From positions 60,447 to 124,446 of the forward strand of contig JAPQWV010001106.1 in assembly GCA_027422505.1 (NCBI GenBank): a DNA stretch of 64,000 nucleotides, written 5' to 3'. Positions within the stretch are counted from its first letter, which is position 1. Each line of letters opens with the position of its first letter. Shown in pieces: positions 59,284-64,000 of this stretch. The DNA is from Craterostigma plantagineum (lineage: Eukaryota > Streptophyta > Magnoliopsida > Lamiales > Linderniaceae). A program made the translations under genes and the position numbers. The notes under the pieces were generated by a model that saw only the letters and a list, made by a program, of their open reading frames with translations, ran no database searches and was not told where the DNA came from.

Positions 59284-60945
59284 TTAACCTCGAGCATTAA
59301 AAGTCCGTAAGCCTTAGGCTCCAGTTGGGTGCTGGATAACCGATTATGGCTTATTTGTCGATGACCTATCGAGTGCCGATATCCCGCTTGGAAGCGGAGG
59401 TCATGACTTGTGATGCGAGTCGAATCAAGGGATTGAATCATTTCATGGACACTTACTCACGGGTCGTACGGTCAAACATGGCTTATTACTCAAGGAGTGT
59501 CAATGACCGACGACAACACTATAGTAGTCTACGTGAACCTTAGACCGAAAGGGCTTTGACGGAGTTGACTATGAAGTCTCGACTGTCACTGGTTCCCCTC
59601 GACCTGATTTGCTGTTGCATGGGTCAGGGGCAGATGCGGTCTTGATGAAGATTTGTGATTGCCGGGCTTAGACCGCCGAGTACGAATTCACAGTCTCGCA
59701 AGTAATCGAGATAGTGTCCTTGAGGACGGCGACGGGAAATTACGAAATTCTTGGCCAAGGTATTGAACTAACTCATGTACATGGAGGGTAGTTTTGGTGA
59801 TTTGCCTCGTCCCTATTTTATCATAGAATCGAGTATAGTGAGTTTGACATAGACCATGGCTCTCACTCGATTGGGACACAGCTGAAGGGTTTATACGTAG
59901 TACTATAATCTATAGTAAGGTTCTCGAATAAAGACTGGGTCGAAATTCGCACTCGAATCGGGTTACGGTCCGGTACTACGGGATTGGCTAGGTAACTGCC
60001 GGACTATTGGATTCCTCCCTTGCCGATTGAGTCGACCTAGAGAGTCAGGCTTAAAAGGATCATCACGTGTACTGATAAGGAGACAAAGTATTTTGGGCCT
60101 TAACGGGCCGTTGGGCCGTTGGGCCGCGCCTTAGTGGGCCTCGGGCCTTTTAATGGACCGAAGTCGGATTTCGTATGAAACTAACTTTGAGACTTGGGCT
60201 TGGCCAAGTGCTTAAAAGGCTTGGGGTAAAATTGGAATTTGACCCTAAGTTGATTTTCGAATTATTCCTTGGGAATTAATTTCGAAAAATTAATATAAAT
60301 ATGGAAATAATGTATTTGGAATATTATTTATTTTAAGGTGAAAATTTCGAAACTAATCTTGGATTAAGTTTCGAATTTTGTACCATATTTACATATACTT
60401 AGTTTGACTTAGTATTTAAGTTAGTTGTCTAATTATGGTAAGTATCCTTTTTTGAATTAAATAAGGGACAGAAAGATATGGCAAAATCTCTCCACTTAAG
60501 GAGTAAAAATCGAAACCATATCTTTGAGATATCCTAGGGATTTCCAAATATATCATAGTATAAATAGGGCAGCCTATTTCATGATGTGAGTGAAATTTTC
60601 GTCCACAACAAGGCACAAAAACACACACCGAACGCACACACTCTTCTCTAACGCGACGGCTCGGTTCTCTCTAGCCGTCTTTAGAGAACTGATTCCGTGG
60701 TACACTGCGAGATCGGCGTGACGATCTAGTGCCATCCACCACAATCGACGAAGTCTTGAAGAAAATGACGAGGAGCTGCCACTCGCTTCAACTGGTAATT
60801 CTCTACGGATTCGACCATCCCTATTACATGCCTATGTGTTACTATTCTGATCCGAGCAACGAGGTCAATAAGGGAACCCGGAAAATTTTTGTTCCGCACC
60901 GTACCCGGGGACGTGGCGTCTCAGGAGACACCTGGTATCCCAACA
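59284..60945 (+). repeat. N1 3' LTR, 5'-truncated
   Basis: Bases 59284-59584 repeat the N1 5' LTR (14914-15213). The rest is the downstream part of the LTR, ending GGTATCCCAACA at 60945, followed by ATTTG (60946-60950), the near-match of ACTTG before the N1 5' LTR. The missing first 230 bp were separated by the P4 insertion. CTCTACGGATT near 60810 is a typical tail segment of such LTRs. No gene is supported in this 1.66 kb. Confidence 0.65.
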
Positions 60946-60950
60946 ATTTG

Positions 60951-61375
60951 TTGATGATCCCAAACAATGTCTTCCACGGATGAGGAATCCCATTGCTCTG
61001 CATTTGTGCGAGTTTGGTGAGCGGCGGACGGTATCCCAGTTGGACGGGGGTCTTAGTTCGGGTTGTAGGGAGGTCGAGGATGAGAACGAAGTCATTATTG
61101 TTCATATTTATGTGCCTCGTCCCTATCACCGTTGTGAAGCTGTATGCCCCTTCAATAACGTGGCTCTTGATCATCCCCCAAAATTGTTGAAGGTAGACAA
61201 TAGGCACTGAGGCCGTCACCGTCAGAGCATGCCACAGGGGATGGCCTTGTAGTATAGACACCATAATCTCGTCAGGACACCGAAAGGACGTCATGTCGAG
61301 CTGGAAATTAGTGTCTTGTACACTGAGGTACATGGGCTTTTCGTAGATGTGATTGTACGTAGGATAGTGATCGAT
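60951..61375 (-). pseudogene. M0 ORF3, N-terminal part
   Basis: On the minus strand, starting beside a TTGTTTTTAG at 61376. The codon aligned with the P4 start is ATC rather than ATG (61375-61373), so the start is lost or lies elsewhere. DTNFQLDMTSFRCPDEIMVS, GHPLWHALTVTASVPIVYLQ, LGYRPPLTKLAQMQSNG and PWKTLFGIINK follow. The block breaks at 60951, exactly where the M0 C-terminal part begins at 14683 on the far side of N1. A short deletion precedes LGYRPP. Confidence 0.75.
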
Positions 61376-61456
61376 CTAAAAACAATTCATTAATGTAAAC
61401 CATTAATTTGAGATTTAAATCGAGTCGAAATTAATTTTGAAGAGTATATGATGAAG
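61376..61456 (-). other. M0 spacer remnant with possible splice acceptor
   Basis: On the minus strand it ends GAATTGTTTTTAG at 61376. It is cut by S1 at 61457. Confidence 0.45.
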
Positions 61457-62986
61457 TGTAAAATATGCCCAAGAGGGGGGTGAATTAGGCTATAAAATTT
61501 TGGCTTGTTCTTCTTTGAAAAATACTTTTATTTAAGAAGATATTAGCAGAGTTTGTTATTTCCCAGAAAGCAGTACGAGTATCAAAGTTATCTCCCAAAC
61601 CCTGTTTCAAAATATCACGTTATTTCAGAAATCGTTTCAACCGATATTACCTAGTTATTAGCGCGCATTCCGGGTTTGTCTCACAGAAAAGTAAATAGCA
61701 GAAAGTAAAGTGAGACGAGATTTTTATACAGGTTATATCCCCAACTGGGGTTTAATCCTGTCCTTGGGGTGTGATCTCCCTAAGAGTTCCAATCAATCAC
61801 TAGGTATTACCGGTTATGGTTACAAAATGATTGACCCTTACACAACCGAAGCACTTTGGAAACTAGACCTCCACCTAGGCTGTCGCACGCCAATTCGATC
61901 CACATTGTTAACCCAGGAAACCAATTCCCCGACTGGATGCAGCTTGCTACCGAAGGACCACCGATCCACGAGTCCCTCCACGTGCGAAAGACTCCAACTG
62001 TGCTCCTTTGCGCGTTCAACGCGTTCGAAGACACACAACGTCCGAAGACAGGGGTTTAGGGTAGGGTGTTACTAAAGATCGCTCAAAGGGTACAGATTTC
62101 GCAAGTGTAAGCTCAACACAAACTACGAATGAATCGCAAATAGCTCAGAACTCCAAGGTTCGTTTGCTTGTGTGTTCGTTGTGTCCCATCAACGTGAAGT
62201 GTTTTCTTCTATATAGACCATAAATAGCTTCTTCACTTCACAAGGAAAGTTAAGCACAAAATATGCAAGAGAAAGCTCAATAATCACGTGCATTAACTCA
62301 AAGAATCATGCCAAGAATAAACCAATTAAGCTCAACGGTCAAACATAAATTTACAGAATAACTTTAATTTCACAGTTTAATTCCATCCGTCAGTCATCAT
62401 ATTCCCATATATAGACTCAATCGGCATATTACCATGTATAAGCCCAATCAATGAATCACTTTCTATAATATATTAATTCCAATTCACATAAGGAAATATA
62501 GATCATTGATTCACTGATTCAAGAGTCAAACAAGATATCACTCAAACGGATATATCATTGATATTCTTTCCTAAAATAAATCAATCACATGTATGCATTC
62601 AATCAGAATATCTTTTCCATATATAGCATAGTCATTTCTATCCGGGTGATCACATTGATATTCTTTTCTAAAATAACTTATTCTCGCAGACAGTTCAAAT
62701 ATCACTCAGCATAATATATTTTCCATATATAGCACGCAATGGGATTCCATTCATACGTAAAAGTTCATAACCAGATGATCACATAAATATTCCAGTTAAG
62801 CACAAGATCACACAAATCCGATTTTCTTAACAGTTTAATCACATTTAAGCGCTTAATCGAACATTTTCACATACTTAAACATCACACAACATGCATATCG
62901 AGTTTTCTAATTTGTACCCCCCAATTTACATAATTACTTGGAATAATTAAAACTCTCATAATCATTTGGACAAAAAAGGTCTACAA
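61457..62986 (-). repeat. S1 3' LTR (reverse), 1530 bp
   Basis: On the minus strand TGTAGACCTTTTTTGTCC to GGGCATATTTTACA. The end includes the CCCCCCTCTTGGGC type sequence common in SIRE LTRs. CTATATA on the minus strand at 62216-62210 may be the TATA box. Many small ATAT-rich repeats; no gene. Confidence 0.85.
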
Positions 62987-64000
62987 TCTCCCCCTTTTTG
63001 ATGATGACAAGTAATTAATGCCTATCTTAAGCATATGAGTACACTCGATATGAAGCCATTTACGCAGCATGCGACATATGATCAGAGCAAATAATTTTAT
63101 CAGATTTCGAAGCATGCTCACATGTCTAATTGCTAGTATTCCCATGTAAAGCACATCAGCAAAAACATATAGCAATTACCAGGTCATATCATACGAAATG
63201 TCACAAGTCACCATAAAAATGTCACAAATTTTCAGATCATATCATATGGAATGTCACAAGTTACCTTGGAATGTCGCAAATTATCACACCATATCAGTTT
63301 GCTCCCCTAGCCTATGTGCGGAAATCCTTAATCCTTAACAAATCACAAACTCAAGCACAGAGGGATTAAGACATAAGCATATAAAAGCAAGCCGATAGTA
63401 TTAATTGTATTCCAAGATAACTAGGGGCCAAAAAAGTGAACGACTCGACACCACCCCAAACACCCAAAACACGGCATTAATTGCCCAAAATTCTCCCCCT
63501 TCAGCATAAAAAGGGAGGGATCCAAAACTCCACTAACTTACCAAAATCGTGCAATTTACCACAACCTACTAACCCAAAAAACCAACAAAACAAAACAACT
63601 TAATACTAAGCGCAGACTAGGCATACAAGAGCTAGGAGATCAGGCAGGAATTACTATCAGATAAGGCAGATGAGGATTCAGTGATATTCAGAGCCGTGGA
63701 GATCTCCTTCATAAACTTTTTAACCCTTTTAAAGTGTCGTGAGATCTGATCGAACTTCTTCTGCAATCATCCTTGATGCCTTGATAATCCGTCTCAAATC
63801 AGCTATGATTCCATGCTCGCCGTCGCTCTCTAGATCCTTTTTCTTCCTGATTTCGAACGAGTGGCATTCGGAGAGATTGGATTTGATCAGAGCAGCCTTT
63901 CGCTTCTTGTCAGAGACGATCCGTCGCCTTTGGTTTTGTCACGATTGAGATCGAGAATTGAGAGCAAAATAATGAAGTGAAAGATTTGGGGTTGAATGAA
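62987..64000 (-). other. S1 internal 3' region with polypurine tract
   Basis: The polypurine tract AAAAAGGGGGAGAT sits next to the LTR (63000-62987). A second tract AAGGGGGAGAA is at 63501-63491 and CTAGGGGAGC at 63312-63302. Short direct repeats of ATCATATCATATGGAATGTC type lie at 63175-63300. Between 63950 and 63640 the minus strand has broken charged stretches (SNLSECHSFEIRKKKDLESD, FMKEISTALNI) that could be the tail of an extra ORF. I cannot define a gene. Confidence 0.5.

Larger units (their letters stand above)
61457..64000 (-). mobile_element. S1: 3' end of a classical Sirevirus (SIRE/Maximus) element
   Basis: LTR 61457-62986 with upstream internal sequence to the window edge. The strand-specific signature on the minus strand is GTCATCATCAAAAAGGGGGA, then GAT, then the LTR start TGTAGACC. 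This is a hallmark of Sireviruses (established). The flank on the left is TGAAG (61452-61456); the partner is out of the window. Confidence 0.85.

Noticed and set aside
14684..60945. N1 as a solo LTR split by nested insertions
   Set aside because: The two N1 pieces overlap by about 300 bp (14914-15213 and 59284-59584), which a single LTR with a 5 bp duplication cannot give. Two LTR copies are required.
60729..60983. Short plus-strand frame at the N1/M0 border
   Set aside because: It crosses the LTR end into antisense ORF3 and is chance.

Overview
The window is plant nuclear DNA made entirely of retrotransposons nested in one another. I find no host gene, tRNA, rRNA or CRISPR array. A flowering plant, probably a eudicot, is indicated by Sirevirus-type Ty1/copia pol with an IIFGST reverse-transcriptase motif, chromovirus-type Ty3/gypsy pieces, and primer binding sites that all match the 3' end of plant initiator tRNA-Met (TGGTATCAGAGC). 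The species cannot be named from this.

Element labels used below. P1 (+, 1-4014): pol-ORF3 spacer and ORF3 of a Sirevirus-like copia. G1 (+, 4015-6328): eroded gypsy pol. P2 (+, 6329-7806) and P3 (+, 7807-11295): two 5' ends of the same copia family (LTR, primer site, leader, gag). M0 (-): 3' LTR and ORF3 C-terminal part at 11296-14683, ORF3 N-terminal part at 60951-61375. N1: two partial copia LTRs at 14684-15213 and 59284-60945. T1 (-, 15214-16135): a Tat-like gypsy LTR piece. M1 (-, 16136-28128): 5' LTR, leader, gag, protease and integrase, split by G2 (+, 19944-26538), a gag-only gypsy element. P4 (+, 28129-59283): gag, pol, spacer, ORF3 and 3' LTR, split by a solo LTR (34197-38184, target duplication AATCG) and by N2 (-, 40963-54985), a complete 14 kb copia element with duplication GAAAA. 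S1 (-, 61457 to the window end): a classical Sirevirus 3' LTR and upstream sequence.

The junctions read as a deep nest: P1 > G1 > P2 > P3 > M0 > N1 > P4 > M1 > G2. The N1 outer ends carry near-identical 5 bp flanks (ACTTG/ATTTG) and restore continuity of M0 ORF3. One deletion at 15213/15214 would account for every missing middle part. The missing right halves of P1, G1, P2, P3 and M0 are predicted to lie beyond base 64000.

The most interesting biology is a third gene, ORF3, downstream of pol. It is about 1000 residues or more, colinear between two well-separated copia families (P/M and N2), and lacks any obvious membrane segment. It follows a long AT-rich spacer that ends in a good plant splice acceptor. 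In the P/M family its stop codon is made by the first bases of the 3' LTR. All gag, pol and ORF3 copies here are broken by frameshifts or stops, so these are fossils, although N2 and G2 are recent by LTR similarity.
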